Positions 24,866-32,829 of a stretch of DNA of 64,000 bases are shown piece by piece. Position numbers and translations under genes: made by a program. Each line of letters starts with the position of its first letter. Position 1 is the first letter of the stretch. The stretch covers positions 45,352 to 109,351 of the forward strand of contig JAWLCE010000013.1 of assembly GCA_041687335.1 (NCBI GenBank), written 5' to 3'. Below the pieces are notes generated by a model that worked only from the letters and a program-made list of their open reading frames with translations, was not told where the DNA came from and made no database searches. This stretch comes from JAJFUE01 sp041687335. Lineage in GTDB: Bacteria > Sumerlaeota > Sumerlaeia > MVZB01.

Positions 24866-26376
24866 CAATCTGACTCCCGGCGATCCAGGAAGCGGCAGGC
24901 CGGCGCGTCGAACACACGCTCGCAGTCATGCACCCGGCAGCGGTTGGTCCCGCCCTCGAAATGCGAGCACTCGTCGCAGATCGCGCCGGCGACGCCCGCG
25001 GCCGTCATCGTCCCGGCCAATCGGCGGCCCGCTTCCGCCGCCGCGGGTTGGCTCTCTTCCTCGGGGATGCCCAGCATCTTGCGCGCCTGCGTGACACTCA
25101 GGATGCCGGCGATCACCATGTCGGTCACCGGCTTGACCTGGCGCTCGTCCATCAGGTCCACATGCCCGCGCTCGCCCTCACGGTTGGATGCCTCGATATC
25201 GGGGTCCAGGTCCATCTTGAGCTGGATGCTCGAGCGGCTGATCAGCTTGCGGTCGTAGAGCTCGATCAGCAGCTTCTTGAAATCGACCACATCGCTCGGG
25301 TCGAGGTCGTTGAAGATGAACTGCAGGCTCTTGTCCTCGTGCCCGTGCAGCGCCATCCAGTCGTTGAAGATCCAATCGAGCAGCTGGCGGGCGGCCTGCT
25401 TGATCTCGCGGATCATGACCATCATCTTTTGCATGCTGACCGAGGCGGTGGCGAAGTTCGGCCCGTCACCCGCCACCAGCGAGCGCGACAGCCCCAGCGC
25501 CACAACGATGTCTTCCTTGACCTCCTTGACCTTGTCCTCGACGTTGAGCACCGCGCCCTCGGCTCCGTGCGTCTCGACCGTCACGTAAAAGGGCGCCACC
25601 AGTCCGCTCTTGAGGTCCATTTGATTGATCATGTCGCGGACCTGCTCGAGCATCTTCTGGTCGGGCATGACCATCTTCTGGCCGAACGCGCCGCCGACCT
25701 TGATCAGCCGGAACGGCGTCGCCCAGCGCTTGGCGATCGCCCGCTCGGCCCGCCGGTAATCGCGCAGCAGCTCGATCGAGCCAAACGCCGGCAGCACCAG
25801 CGAGTTCCCACGCGGCGAGAAGGCCGGCGCGTCCCATTTGAGGTGGATGACCTGCTCGACCGGCAGATTGATCGACTCTCCGCCGCCGGCAGTCTCCGAT
25901 ACCTGCCGCGCCTCGATCAGCTCGCCCTCCGCATACTTGACCTTCACCGAGACCGGGTTGACGCAAACGACCTCCTCGATCTCCCTGCCGTCCTTGCCGC
26001 AGCGCTTGAAGCCGACCGCGTCGCCCTTGACCAGCAGTTGCAGGATCATGTCCTTGACGAACTGCGAGACCTTGAGCCGGTCGCGCACCTCGATCGCCGC
26101 CCACTTGAGGTCCTCGTCCTCGGCCGCGATCTTGATCTCGTCGCCCACGGCAAAGGTCCGCCACGAGTTGACGCAGTTTTTGACCAGCGGTTCCTCGAGG
26201 TAATACTCCCAGGCCCGCCGCGCCCGGTCCTCCCACGCGGCCGGTATCGCCTCGCCCGGGTTGAGCGAGCCGAAGGTTCCCGCGTCCAGCGCCGCCACTG
26301 TGGCCAACGTCTCAGGCGCATCGACCCGCGCAGAAAGGCCATCTGCGGCCTCCGCGACTTCATTTCGAGCATCCAT
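24865..26376 (-). CDS. Portal protein
   Basis: 503 residues from the ATG at 26376, with GGAGG 7 nt upstream; the upstream ATG at 26400 lacks a ribosome site. The body follows phage portal architecture: wing, stem and crown regions, with VVALGLSRSLVAGDGPNFATA and MQKMMVMIREIKQAARQLLD typical of portal proteins that follow a terminase gene. The last 35 residues hold a cysteine cluster (CDECSHFEGG, RCRVHDC, ACRFL), perhaps a small zinc ribbon; such a tail is not standard. First gene of the operon behind promoter copy c. Confidence 0.85.
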   Translation of the reverse strand: MDARNEVAEAADGLSARVDAPETLATVAALDAGTFGSLNPGEAIPAAWEDRARRAWEYYLEEPLVKNCVNSWRTFAVGDEIKIAAEDEDLKWAAIEVRDRLKVSQFVKDMILQLLVKGDAVGFKRCGKDGREIEEVVCVNPVSVKVKYAEGELIEARQVSETAGGGESINLPVEQVIHLKWDAPAFSPRGNSLVLPAFGSIELLRDYRRAERAIAKRWATPFRLIKVGGAFGQKMVMPDQKMLEQVRDMINQMDLKSGLVAPFYVTVETHGAEGAVLNVEDKVKEVKEDIVVALGLSRSLVAGDGPNFATASVSMQKMMVMIREIKQAARQLLDWIFNDWMALHGHEDKSLQFIFNDLDPSDVVDFKKLLIELYDRKLISRSSIQLKMDLDPDIEASNREGERGHVDLMDERQVKPVTDMVIAGILSVTQARKMLGIPEEESQPAAAEAGRRLAGTMTAAGVAGAICDECSHFEGGTNRCRVHDCERVFDAPACRFLDRRESD

Positions 26377-26449
26377 GCGGCATCCTCCGGTAAAAGCCAA
26401 CGTCGGCCCCGTCTGCGCCGCCTGTGGGGGGACGCGGGGGCCTTCAGTG

Positions 26450-26479
26450 GTTATTTACCGGAGGGAGCGGGAAACTGTC
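26450..26479 (-). promoter_or_regulatory. Phage 30-bp promoter element, copy c (portal operon)
   Basis: Minus strand: GACAGTTT, 12 bases, GGTAAATAAC, 73 bp before the portal start. It lies directly behind the plus-strand gene island 26591-27379. Confidence 0.82.
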
Positions 26480-26590
26480 GGAAGGAGAGACAGACAGGCG
26501 TGATCGCTGGATTCAAGAAACTCTTGACTTATCATGAGCAACAATATGATTTTGCATTACGGATATGCGTGAAAAGGGGAAATTATTGCG

Positions 26591-27379
26591 ATGTTTAAGT
26601 TCCTGGGCAGGAAAAGAACTCCCGATCAATTGAAGGTCGAGTTGAAATCGGCGCTGGCCTCACAGGATGACAAGGTGATAGCGAACATTCTGGATGAGGT
26701 TTTCCAAATGGCAGAGAACGATCCGGGGGCTGAAAACCTACTGGGTTGGGGTATCCTGAGCGCATGCGAGTTCAATATGCCCTGCACTAGCCAATACCTA
26801 CCATTGTTCCTGCAGCGCTTCCCCTGGTCGCTGATGCCGGTGAAAGTGGAATATGCTGGCTACCTTGCCCAGACGGAGAAACATGATCTTGCCACGCACC
26901 TGGCTCGGGAGTATCTCCGGATCCTCAACGATGCCGGCCATTTGGCTCGTATCGGGCAGTTACCGATCCAGCGGTTGGGCGCCAGCAAAGCTTTTCTTAT
27001 TATGACAGCGGCTTATACGCACGTGGGGGCACGGTCCTATAGTCGACGGATTTTGGAATGGGCTGGCAGCCTGCCCCTCGATGAGGGCTACGCGGTGCAT
27101 TACAAGAATGAAATCGAGCGGCTGCGCCAGGAACTGCAAGATAACAGGAATAGTCAGATCGATGGCTTTTGGGAAACATTTTTTCAGTCCGGTGCCAACG
27201 CAGATAAGTTAATGCAGGCCTGCCAGAAAATGGATTGCGAGTTGCTGGCCCGCCGCGTTGAACTTATCGAGGGCAACATGCGTTTTCTGCCTGATTTTAA
27301 AGTCAATCGGGCCGAGATGCTCCTGTTGGTAGTGGATTTCAGGGATTCGGATGGCAAGGTCATACATGGCTTGAGCTGA
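26591..27379 (+). CDS. Helical-repeat-like protein of unknown function (moron)
   Basis: 262 residues, almost entirely helical. It begins MFKFLGRKRTPDQLKVELKS and has TPR-like spacing of helices (DEVFQMAENDPGAENLLGWG; KHDLATHLAREYLRIL). No signal or membrane segment and no family recognised. A possible host promoter lies upstream: TTGACT, a short 15-bp spacer, TATGAT (around 26523-26549). GC is visibly lower than in the flanking portal and terminase genes, and it runs against them, so it is an accessory insertion. Confidence 0.65.
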   Translation: MFKFLGRKRTPDQLKVELKSALASQDDKVIANILDEVFQMAENDPGAENLLGWGILSACEFNMPCTSQYLPLFLQRFPWSLMPVKVEYAGYLAQTEKHDLATHLAREYLRILNDAGHLARIGQLPIQRLGASKAFLIMTAAYTHVGARSYSRRILEWAGSLPLDEGYAVHYKNEIERLRQELQDNRNSQIDGFWETFFQSGANADKLMQACQKMDCELLARRVELIEGNMRFLPDFKVNRAEMLLLVVDFRDSDGKVIHGLS

Positions 27380-27396
27380 CCTCAGTAGCTTATGAT

Positions 27397-28923
27397 TCAA
27401 ATAAACACCGGCTCCGTCAGCACCGGCTTGAGCGAGACCACCTCCTCGCCGCCCTGATCCAGGTTCCCTTCCTCGCGGGCAAGCATCGCGCAGCGTACGG
27501 CGTCGATGATGTGGTCGTTGCCTTTGGAATAGATGATCTTGCCGTCGCGCAGGGTGTAGGTGTGCGTGATGAACTCGTCCTCAAGCTCCAGGTCCTCGGC
27601 CGGGAAGACCAGTTGGCGCCGCTGCAATGCCCCGTTGATCAGGCTCGTCATCAGCTCCTTGGTGCGCTTCTTGACCTCCTTGCCGTCGCGCACGGCCAGG
27701 CGCGTCATGCCGCCGAAGTCGTAGCCCTTGATCCGGCCTTCCATACCGAGCGCCTTGTACTTGTCCAGCGTCAGCAGTTCCTGCACGACGGCCATCCCGT
27801 TGCCGCCGTTGTCGACGCCGATCCCGACCGGCAGGAAATAGCGCTCGAGCAGCGCGATCGTCTGCGCGATGTGCGGGTAGGTAACGTGCTCCATGTGCAC
27901 GCGCAGGACCAGCTTGAGCACCTTGCGCTCGCCGGCGTCGATCTCCTGAAAGACGACCAACTCGGTCGGGTCGTTGGTGTAGCCCAGGTCTCCGCCGATC
28001 CAGAACACACCGGTCTGCGGCATGAGGTTGAGCAGCAGTTCGAGCCGGTCGTGCGCGGCCTCCTCGTCATCGCAATCGCGCAGCTCCGAGTCGGTGATGA
28101 CGACCTTCTGGTATTCGAGCAGGTCCTGGCGGCAGAGGTTGAACTGTTCCACGTTGAACGCGCCGTAGCTGGGCTTGCCATGTTCGCCGGCGACTTCGTG
28201 CTGCCAGCCCGAGGTGTCGCGCCCGCCATAGAACTCCAACAGTTCGCCCTCGCGCTCCTCGTTCCAATGCGGGTTGAGCCACGACGGCCAGCGGAAGACC
28301 CGGAACTGGTCCGACAGCGTCAGCCGGTAATAGGTTGTGTTGCGCAGCCCGTTGGGTGTCGAGTAAATGCGCAACGTGCCGCCGGCGTTGAGGCACTGGC
28401 GCAGCGCCTTCCAGGCCTTCTCCGTCAGCCAGGCCGCCTCGTCCACCCAGACCCGGTCCACGTGCAGCGAGCGGAAGGCATCGCCATAGGCGCCGGCCGG
28501 GCGGAAGTAGAGGATCGAGCCGTTGCTGAACTCCAGCCGGAAGTAGGGCTTGCGGTGGATCTTCGGCTTGCCATACTTGGTCTGCGCCACGCTGTTCATC
28601 AGGTCGGGGTTGGCGTCGAGCTGGAACTCGACCTCCTCGACGATCGTATCGAGATGCCCCTGGTGCGGCGCCGCGATCAGCCCCTGCCCGCCGCGGTGAA
28701 CGAAGGCGTAGTGCAGGATCAGGGTAGTTAAGTTAATAGTTTTTCCCGCCGCTCGGCCATCAAGGTGGACGATGTTACGGTCTTCGGCCAGCAGGTCCTC
28801 GCGCTGATGCTGCCAATACTCGCGCGGCGAGCCGTCGCGGTTCTTGAGGTAAGCCTGCCCCCACAGCAGCGGGCTGCGCAGCGTCTCGATGATCCTACGT
28901 TCCTTTGCGTCCAGCCGCGCCAT
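27397..28923 (-). CDS. Terminase large subunit
   Basis: 508 residues. ATPase motifs: Walker A-like LDGRAAGKTIN near residue 55 and Walker B VWVDEA near 158. A coupling segment (IYSTPNG) follows, then an RNase H-like nuclease with acidic residues in GGDLGYTNDPTE, GVDNGG and NDHIIDAVR. It drives DNA into the prohead and cuts concatemers. It has no 30-bp promoter of its own; copy d at 31.45 kb is the nearest upstream. It is separated from the small-subunit-like gene by a tyrosine recombinase module on the opposite strand. Confidence 0.92.
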   Translation of the reverse strand: MARLDAKERRIIETLRSPLLWGQAYLKNRDGSPREYWQHQREDLLAEDRNIVHLDGRAAGKTINLTTLILHYAFVHRGGQGLIAAPHQGHLDTIVEEVEFQLDANPDLMNSVAQTKYGKPKIHRKPYFRLEFSNGSILYFRPAGAYGDAFRSLHVDRVWVDEAAWLTEKAWKALRQCLNAGGTLRIYSTPNGLRNTTYYRLTLSDQFRVFRWPSWLNPHWNEEREGELLEFYGGRDTSGWQHEVAGEHGKPSYGAFNVEQFNLCRQDLLEYQKVVITDSELRDCDDEEAAHDRLELLLNLMPQTGVFWIGGDLGYTNDPTELVVFQEIDAGERKVLKLVLRVHMEHVTYPHIAQTIALLERYFLPVGIGVDNGGNGMAVVQELLTLDKYKALGMEGRIKGYDFGGMTRLAVRDGKEVKKRTKELMTSLINGALQRRQLVFPAEDLELEDEFITHTYTLRDGKIIYSKGNDHIIDAVRCAMLAREEGNLDQGGEEVVSLKPVLTEPVFI

Positions 28924-29070
28924 CAGCTCTGCCGTCCCCCCGCCGTCAGGCGTTTAAGATTTCTTTCCAATCCGCCCCTGAACCACTTGATCTGACCCGC
29001 CGGTCCAAGCGTGTATGTGCATGTCGCGGGCACCCCCCGCCCGCCGCAAGCGAACCCAGGGAGGCGCAAC

Positions 29071-29265
29071 ATGCGCAAGCGCGAGATCCAGATCGGCCAG
29101 GCATACCTGGTCAAGGTGTCGGGGGCGATCGTCCCCGTCCGCATCAGCAGTGAGCACCCGGCCGGCGGCTGGGTCGGCCAGAACCTCAAGACCCGGCGCG
29201 AGGTCCGCATCCGCACCGCCGGCCGGCTGCGCGCCCCGCTCGCCCCCAAGGAGGCCCGGCAATGA
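29071..29265 (+). CDS. Small protein of a tyrosine recombinase cassette
   Basis: 64 residues. It starts MRKREIQIGQAYLVKVSGAI and contains VRISSEHPAGGWVGQN and EVRIRTAGRLR. As I recall, short proteins of this type precede integrase genes in planctomycete genomes; function unknown, fold probably a small beta barrel. GGGAGG precedes the ATG. Its stop overlaps the next start (ATGA), so the three genes form a tight operon. Confidence 0.6.
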   Translation: MRKREIQIGQAYLVKVSGAIVPVRISSEHPAGGWVGQNLKTRREVRIRTAGRLRAPLAPKEARQ

Positions 29266-29642
29266 GCATGACCATCCACGAAGCCGCCCAGGCTTACCTG
29301 GGCCACTTGCGCGAGCAGGGCAAGAAGGAGCGCACGCTCTACACCTACGGCAAGGACTTCCAGATCATCGAGGGCTTCTTCGGCGGCGACAAGCCGCTGG
29401 CCTCGATCCGCACGCCGCAGGTTGGCAAGTTCTTCAAGTCCGACCAGCTGCTCAAGATGCCGAGTGGCCCGGATGGCATCCAGAAGCCGCGCGCCAAGCC
29501 GACGGTCGACAAAACCGTCCGGGTCTTCCGCATGTTCCTGGTCTGGGCCAAGCAGACCGGGCACCTCGCCGAGCTGCCCCTGCCCAAGGACACGCCGATG
29601 GGTCACAGCCGCAAGAAGGACGGGGCCGATGACGCCGCGTGA
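29262..29642 (+). CDS. Stand-alone integrase core-binding (SAM-like) domain protein
   Basis: 126 residues. TIHEAAQAYLGHLREQGKKE, then TLYTYGKDFQIIEGFFG and DKTVRVFRMFLVWAKQTGHL match the N-terminal SAM-like DNA-binding domain of phage integrases, without a catalytic domain. It probably helps the downstream recombinase bind DNA, or regulates it. It overlaps the recombinase gene by 14 bp in a different frame. Confidence 0.75.
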   Translation: MSMTIHEAAQAYLGHLREQGKKERTLYTYGKDFQIIEGFFGGDKPLASIRTPQVGKFFKSDQLLKMPSGPDGIQKPRAKPTVDKTVRVFRMFLVWAKQTGHLAELPLPKDTPMGHSRKKDGADDAA

Positions 29643-30564
29643 GGCGACCATCATCCAGCTGGCGGAAGGCCCGGCGCTGGGCGACCACGTCGAGGCCTTC
29701 TGCCGGCGGCTGCTGGCCAGCGGCCGGTCGAAGAACACGATCAGCGCGTATCGGCGCGACCTGCTGCTGGTCGCCCGCACGCTCGAAACGCTGCGCCCCG
29801 GCGTCGACCTCGCAGGCGTGACGCCGGGGCTGCTCGATGAGGCGCTGGCCTCGCCGGCCATCCTGCACACACGCGCGGGTGAGCGCTCGGCGGCCTCGCT
29901 GCACCGGCTCAAGGCCGCGGTGAAGGGCTTCTTCGGCTGGGCGACCGAGAGCGGGCTGCTCGCCGACAATCCCGCCCGCGGCCTGCGGCTCAAGCGCCTG
30001 GCGCGCAAGCCGCCCGTCTTCCTGACGCTCGCCGAGAAGCGCGCCTTGCTCAAGGAGCTCAAGGGCCGCACATCGGCGCGCGACCGCCGCGACCGGGTCA
30101 TGATCGAGGTCCTGCTCGGCACCGGCATCCGGCTGGGCGAGCTGGTCGGGCTCGACGTGGACGACGTCGACCTCGACGCCAAGCACCTGCGGGTCAGGGT
30201 CAAGGGCGGGGCGCTGCAGGTCAAGTTCATCAAGTCAGACCTCCGCTCGCTGCTGCGCGGCTACCTGAATGAGCGCCGCCGCCAAGGCCCGCCCAGCTGC
30301 CAGGCGCTGTTCCTCTCCAACCGCGACGGCCGCATCTCCGACCGGCAGGTCGCCCACCGGCTCGGCCACTGGCTGCGCAAGGCCGGGATCAACAAGCCGC
30401 TCTCGCCCCACGGCCTGCGCCACACCTTCGCCACCCACCTCTACGAGGCCACCAGCGACCTGCTGGTCGTCCAGCGCGCCCTCGGCCACCGCGACATCTC
30501 CACCACCCAGATCTACACCCACCTGATCGACGGCCGACTCGAGGAAGCGCTCGAGCGGCTGTAG
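29629..30564 (+). CDS. Tyrosine recombinase/integrase
   Basis: 311 residues. A SAM-like N-terminal domain (VEAFCRRLLASGRSKNTISA) is followed by the catalytic domain with the full set of motifs: Arg in GTGIRLGEL, a beta-hairpin Lys near VKFIKSD, HGLRHTFATHL, GHRDISTTQ and the nucleophilic Tyr in IYTH. The ATG at 29629 has GAAGGA 8 nt upstream and overlaps the previous gene. It sits antisense in the middle of the packaging genes, an odd place for the prophage's own integrase. It may be a separate mobile cassette; a large serine recombinase exists at 48177-49799. Confidence 0.9.
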   Translation: MTPREATIIQLAEGPALGDHVEAFCRRLLASGRSKNTISAYRRDLLLVARTLETLRPGVDLAGVTPGLLDEALASPAILHTRAGERSAASLHRLKAAVKGFFGWATESGLLADNPARGLRLKRLARKPPVFLTLAEKRALLKELKGRTSARDRRDRVMIEVLLGTGIRLGELVGLDVDDVDLDAKHLRVRVKGGALQVKFIKSDLRSLLRGYLNERRRQGPPSCQALFLSNRDGRISDRQVAHRLGHWLRKAGINKPLSPHGLRHTFATHLYEATSDLLVVQRALGHRDISTTQIYTHLIDGRLEEALERL

Positions 30565-30823
30565 GGACTCGGCCGCTCCTTCATCACGCGCTCCCTCAGG
30601 GGCGCGTCTCCTTTGGTCCCGAGGGTGACGATAGTCACGACGACACCCGATGAAGCACACACCAGGCACAGGATGATTGCCGAGAGGGTGGAAGGATTGT
30701 TTGAGAAACCCTTCCAGCCCGCGCGGCGGGATCACGCATAAGGCGTATTCCCTGACATCCCAGCCTCCGGCCGTCTCCGTTTCGCCCCTGTTCATGCGGG
30801 TGAGCCAATCCGCCGCTGCGGTG
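30565..30823. other. Gene-free gap between recombinase and terminase small subunit-like gene
   Basis: Convergent 3' ends with no coding potential that I can support. It holds a small inverted repeat GTGAC-GATA-GTCAC (30625-30638). A recombinase attachment site could lie here, but no matching repeat was found elsewhere. Confidence 0.3.
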
Positions 30824-31351
30824 TTACCCGTCATCTTTCTTGCGTTTTTTCGGCGCCGCCGGCTTTGCCGGCTGTTCCTCGCCGTCCGCATTCTCGTTCG
30901 ACCGGCTGAGCAGGTCCGCCGCCCAGTCGGCCGGGGTGGTCTGCGGCGCCTTGGGCTGCTCGCCCTCGCGCGAGAGCTTGGTCGTTTTGACGTCCTTCAT
31001 GTTCGCCCGGATCATCCCGTCGAGCTTCTGTGCCGCGTCGAGGTTGCCCTCGGCAATCGCCCGCATGTATTTGACCGTGTTGATCGCGATGAACTCGATC
31101 TGGATGAAATCGCTGGAGCGGTTGAACTCGAAGTCGGTGTAGAGCCGGTCGATGACATCGCGGAAAAGCAGGCGCTCCTCTTCGTCCAGGCACTTGTTGG
31201 CGAAGATGCCGTGCGTCATCGGGTTGAGGTTGCCCGCCTGGCCGCCAACTTTGCGCTGGGGCTTGGCCGTCCCTTCCCTGTGGCGCCAGCGCGTCAACTC
31301 CTCCGTTGCTCGTCGGTTCAGCTTCGCCATCTCAGGTCGCCAGGTGTGCAA
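30824..31351 (-). CDS. Probable terminase small subunit
   Basis: 175 residues from a TTG at 31351 with GGGAG 5 nt upstream; an ATG at 31330 is possible but has no ribosome site. GGQAGNLNPMTHGIFANK is the motif typical of small DNA-binding phage proteins encoded beside the large terminase. The middle is helical and the C-terminus is a Lys/Pro-rich tail (KPAAPKKRKKDD). Position and motif support a packaging-initiation role. First gene after promoter copy d. Confidence 0.6.
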   Translation of the reverse strand: MHTWRPEMAKLNRRATEELTRWRHREGTAKPQRKVGGQAGNLNPMTHGIFANKCLDEEERLLFRDVIDRLYTDFEFNRSSDFIQIEFIAINTVKYMRAIAEGNLDAAQKLDGMIRANMKDVKTTKLSREGEQPKAPQTTPADWAADLLSRSNENADGEEQPAKPAAPKKRKKDDG

Positions 31352-31447
31352 GATCGCTCCCCCTCGCCGGGCTCCGGGGCGGGAGAGGCAAACCGCAAAA
31401 AATGAATACGTCCAAATCCGCCGGGCAACTCGTTCAAGCCCCCACTG

Positions 31448-31477
31448 GTTACTTACCGCGCCCGCCCTGAAACTGTC
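31448..31477 (-). promoter_or_regulatory. Phage 30-bp promoter element, copy d (terminase)
   Basis: Minus strand: GACAGTTT, 12 bases, GGTAAGTAAC, ending 96 bp before the TTG start at 31351. This copy overlaps the last codons of the HTH gene (31453-31719), so the element is embedded in coding sequence. Confidence 0.82.
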
Positions 31478-31719
31478 GGCACGGCTCCCGATTTTTCTGC
31501 CCGGGCGATCTGATTGACCCGCCGGACGGAGAGACCCGCGAGCCTGGCGATTTCGCGGGTCGGCACGCCCTGCTCGCGCAGATTGAGGATCAGCTGGCGC
31601 CGCTCGCGGAAGAAGGAGCCTGGGGCGGGGATGTAGAGCAGGCCTACGTGGTGCTTCTGGACCTCGGCCAGCAACTCGGGCGGCAGGAGCCCCTCGGCGT
31701 TGACGTAACCATTCTTCAT
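31453..31719 (-). CDS. Small CD3324/Mor-like HTH protein
   Basis: 88 residues. VNAEGLLPPELLAEVQKHHV then GLLYIPAP matches the CD3324-like family N-terminus. RQLILNLREQGVPTREIARL and AGLSVRRVNQIARA form a helix-turn-helix like that of the Mor/C transcription activators. It may regulate transcription at this stage of the phage programme. It overlaps the previous gene by 4 bp, and the final codons contain promoter copy d. Confidence 0.75.
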   Translation of the reverse strand: MKNGYVNAEGLLPPELLAEVQKHHVGLLYIPAPGSFFRERRQLILNLREQGVPTREIARLAGLSVRRVNQIARAEKSGAVPTVSGRAR

Positions 31720-32384
31720 GCGGGGCCGCCTTGTTTCATCGCTCGCGGCGGGAACATGTCGCTGTTGTAGAACCGCAGGGCGTGCCGATCGTGCGAGCGG
31801 GTGTGGATGAGCTCGATGTAGAGCTTAGTGACCGCGCCCAGTTCCTTGCCCGGCTCAAGGCAGCAGACGAGGCCGTAGTCCCGCCCGAGCGGATAGCGGA
31901 AGCGCCCGCGGTTCTGGTAGAGCTGCGCCTCGCGCCAGCCCTTGGCGAACGCCTCCTCGCGGATCGCATCGACCTGGCGAACAGCCTCAGGCGCGACCGG
32001 GGTGGAAAACGGCCAGTCGCCGGATGGCGGGTAGAGATAGGGCGCCGGCTGGCGGTTCGCCGGAGGCGCATAGCTGGCGGACTCGAAGGAGTGAATTGCG
32101 GCCTGCAGGGACTCGCGGCTGTAATGCTTGAGCGCCCAGGCCTGGAGCCCGTTGAACCGCTCGCGCAGCTCGTCCCAGGCAGCCTGCGGGAGTCGGCCGG
32201 ACGCATGCTGGTGCTTGGCGGTCTCCATCCGGCGCCGGAGCCAGGCGAAGTAGGGCGGGTCGACCTTCCGGTAGCAGACGTCGCCGATGAAGATGTCCTG
32301 CGGGTAGTCCTCGGGCGAATCGGTCTGGCGCAGCTCGAGCGCGGTGGAGGCGAAGTAGAGCGCGGACGTTTGGGTCGGCGGCAT
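31716..32384 (-). CDS. Conserved-looking phage protein of unknown function
   Basis: 222 residues from the ATG at 32384 (AGGGGA upstream; the longer frame to 32423 overlaps the promoter). Features: IGDVCYRKVDPPYFAWLRRR, RFRYPLGRDYGLVCCLEP and a C-terminal HALRFYNSDMFP. Soluble, mixed alpha/beta. Not recognised. It is the first gene behind promoter copy e and is translationally overlapped with the HTH gene, so the two may function together. Confidence 0.55.
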   Translation of the reverse strand: MPPTQTSALYFASTALELRQTDSPEDYPQDIFIGDVCYRKVDPPYFAWLRRRMETAKHQHASGRLPQAAWDELRERFNGLQAWALKHYSRESLQAAIHSFESASYAPPANRQPAPYLYPPSGDWPFSTPVAPEAVRQVDAIREEAFAKGWREAQLYQNRGRFRYPLGRDYGLVCCLEPGKELGAVTKLYIELIHTRSHDRHALRFYNSDMFPPRAMKQGGPA

Positions 32385-32425
32385 GTCAGTTCCCCTGGAA
32401 GCATCCTCAAGGAATGCCTCCAAGA

Positions 32426-32455
32426 GTTATCTACCCGCCGGCGGCGAAAAGTGTC
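32426..32455 (-). promoter_or_regulatory. Phage 30-bp promoter element, copy e
   Basis: Minus strand: GACACTTT, 12 bases, GGTAGATAAC, 41 bp before the ATG at 32384. It is the most divergent copy in the -10-like half but keeps the spacing. Confidence 0.78.
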
Positions 32456-32497
32456 GGGGCGGCGCGGGGGATTTTTGAACGGGCGATCTTCCCCCGT

Positions 32498-32623
32498 CCA
32501 CGCAACCCACGCAACCCACGCAATACCCCTATCTTCCTATAAATCGTAATATGAAATACCCCCTATCTCATATCAGGATCCTTGGAAGTTCTACCCATTG
32601 AGTGGGTTGCGTGGGTTGCGTGG
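32498..32623. repeat. 27-bp inverted iterons flanking an AT-rich core: candidate replication origin
   Basis: Arm 1 (32498-32524) and arm 2 (32597-32623) are inverted copies matching at 26 of 27 positions. Each contains tandem 9-mers of the type CGCAACCCA. Between them lie 72 bp of strikingly AT-rich sequence (around TATAAATCGTAATATGAAAT). The array is just downstream of the primase-helicase gene. Iterons around an AT-rich unwinding element fit an origin; a protein-binding regulatory site is the alternative. No gene is present in 32456-32829. Confidence 0.55.
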
Positions 32624-32755
32624 GTCAAAATGAGGCAGGCAGACGCATCACATTGAAGATACATGCTTTACGCGAAATGGAGATCGGTGGGGCGTAAATC
32701 TTGTGATCGCGCCAGCTCGGTGGGCGGCGGCGGACCCAGACGGCGCAAGCAGATC

Positions 32756-32786
32756 GCCCCCTGACGCCGAACAGGCGCCAAGGGGC
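32756..32786. other. Imperfect hairpin near the end of the primase gene
   Basis: GCCCC and CGCC pair with GGCG and GGGGC around a GAACA loop and a symmetric internal loop. It lies 44 bp downstream of the primase-helicase stop. There is no T-tract on either strand, so it is not a canonical intrinsic terminator. Confidence 0.35.
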
Positions 32787-32829
32787 TCAAGAATCGGAAA
32801 ATGATTGTGAGAGGAGATCGCGGGTCGAG

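Noticed and set aside
30625..30638. GTGAC-GATA-GTCAC as the tyrosine recombinase core site
   Set aside because: The arms are only 5 bp, and no matching copy at a possible cassette boundary was found; kept only as a note in the gap.
32498..32549. Short HATHATHAT peptide encoded by the iteron repeat
   Set aside because: It arises only from the 9-bp repeats and has no start or ribosome site; the repeat itself is the feature.
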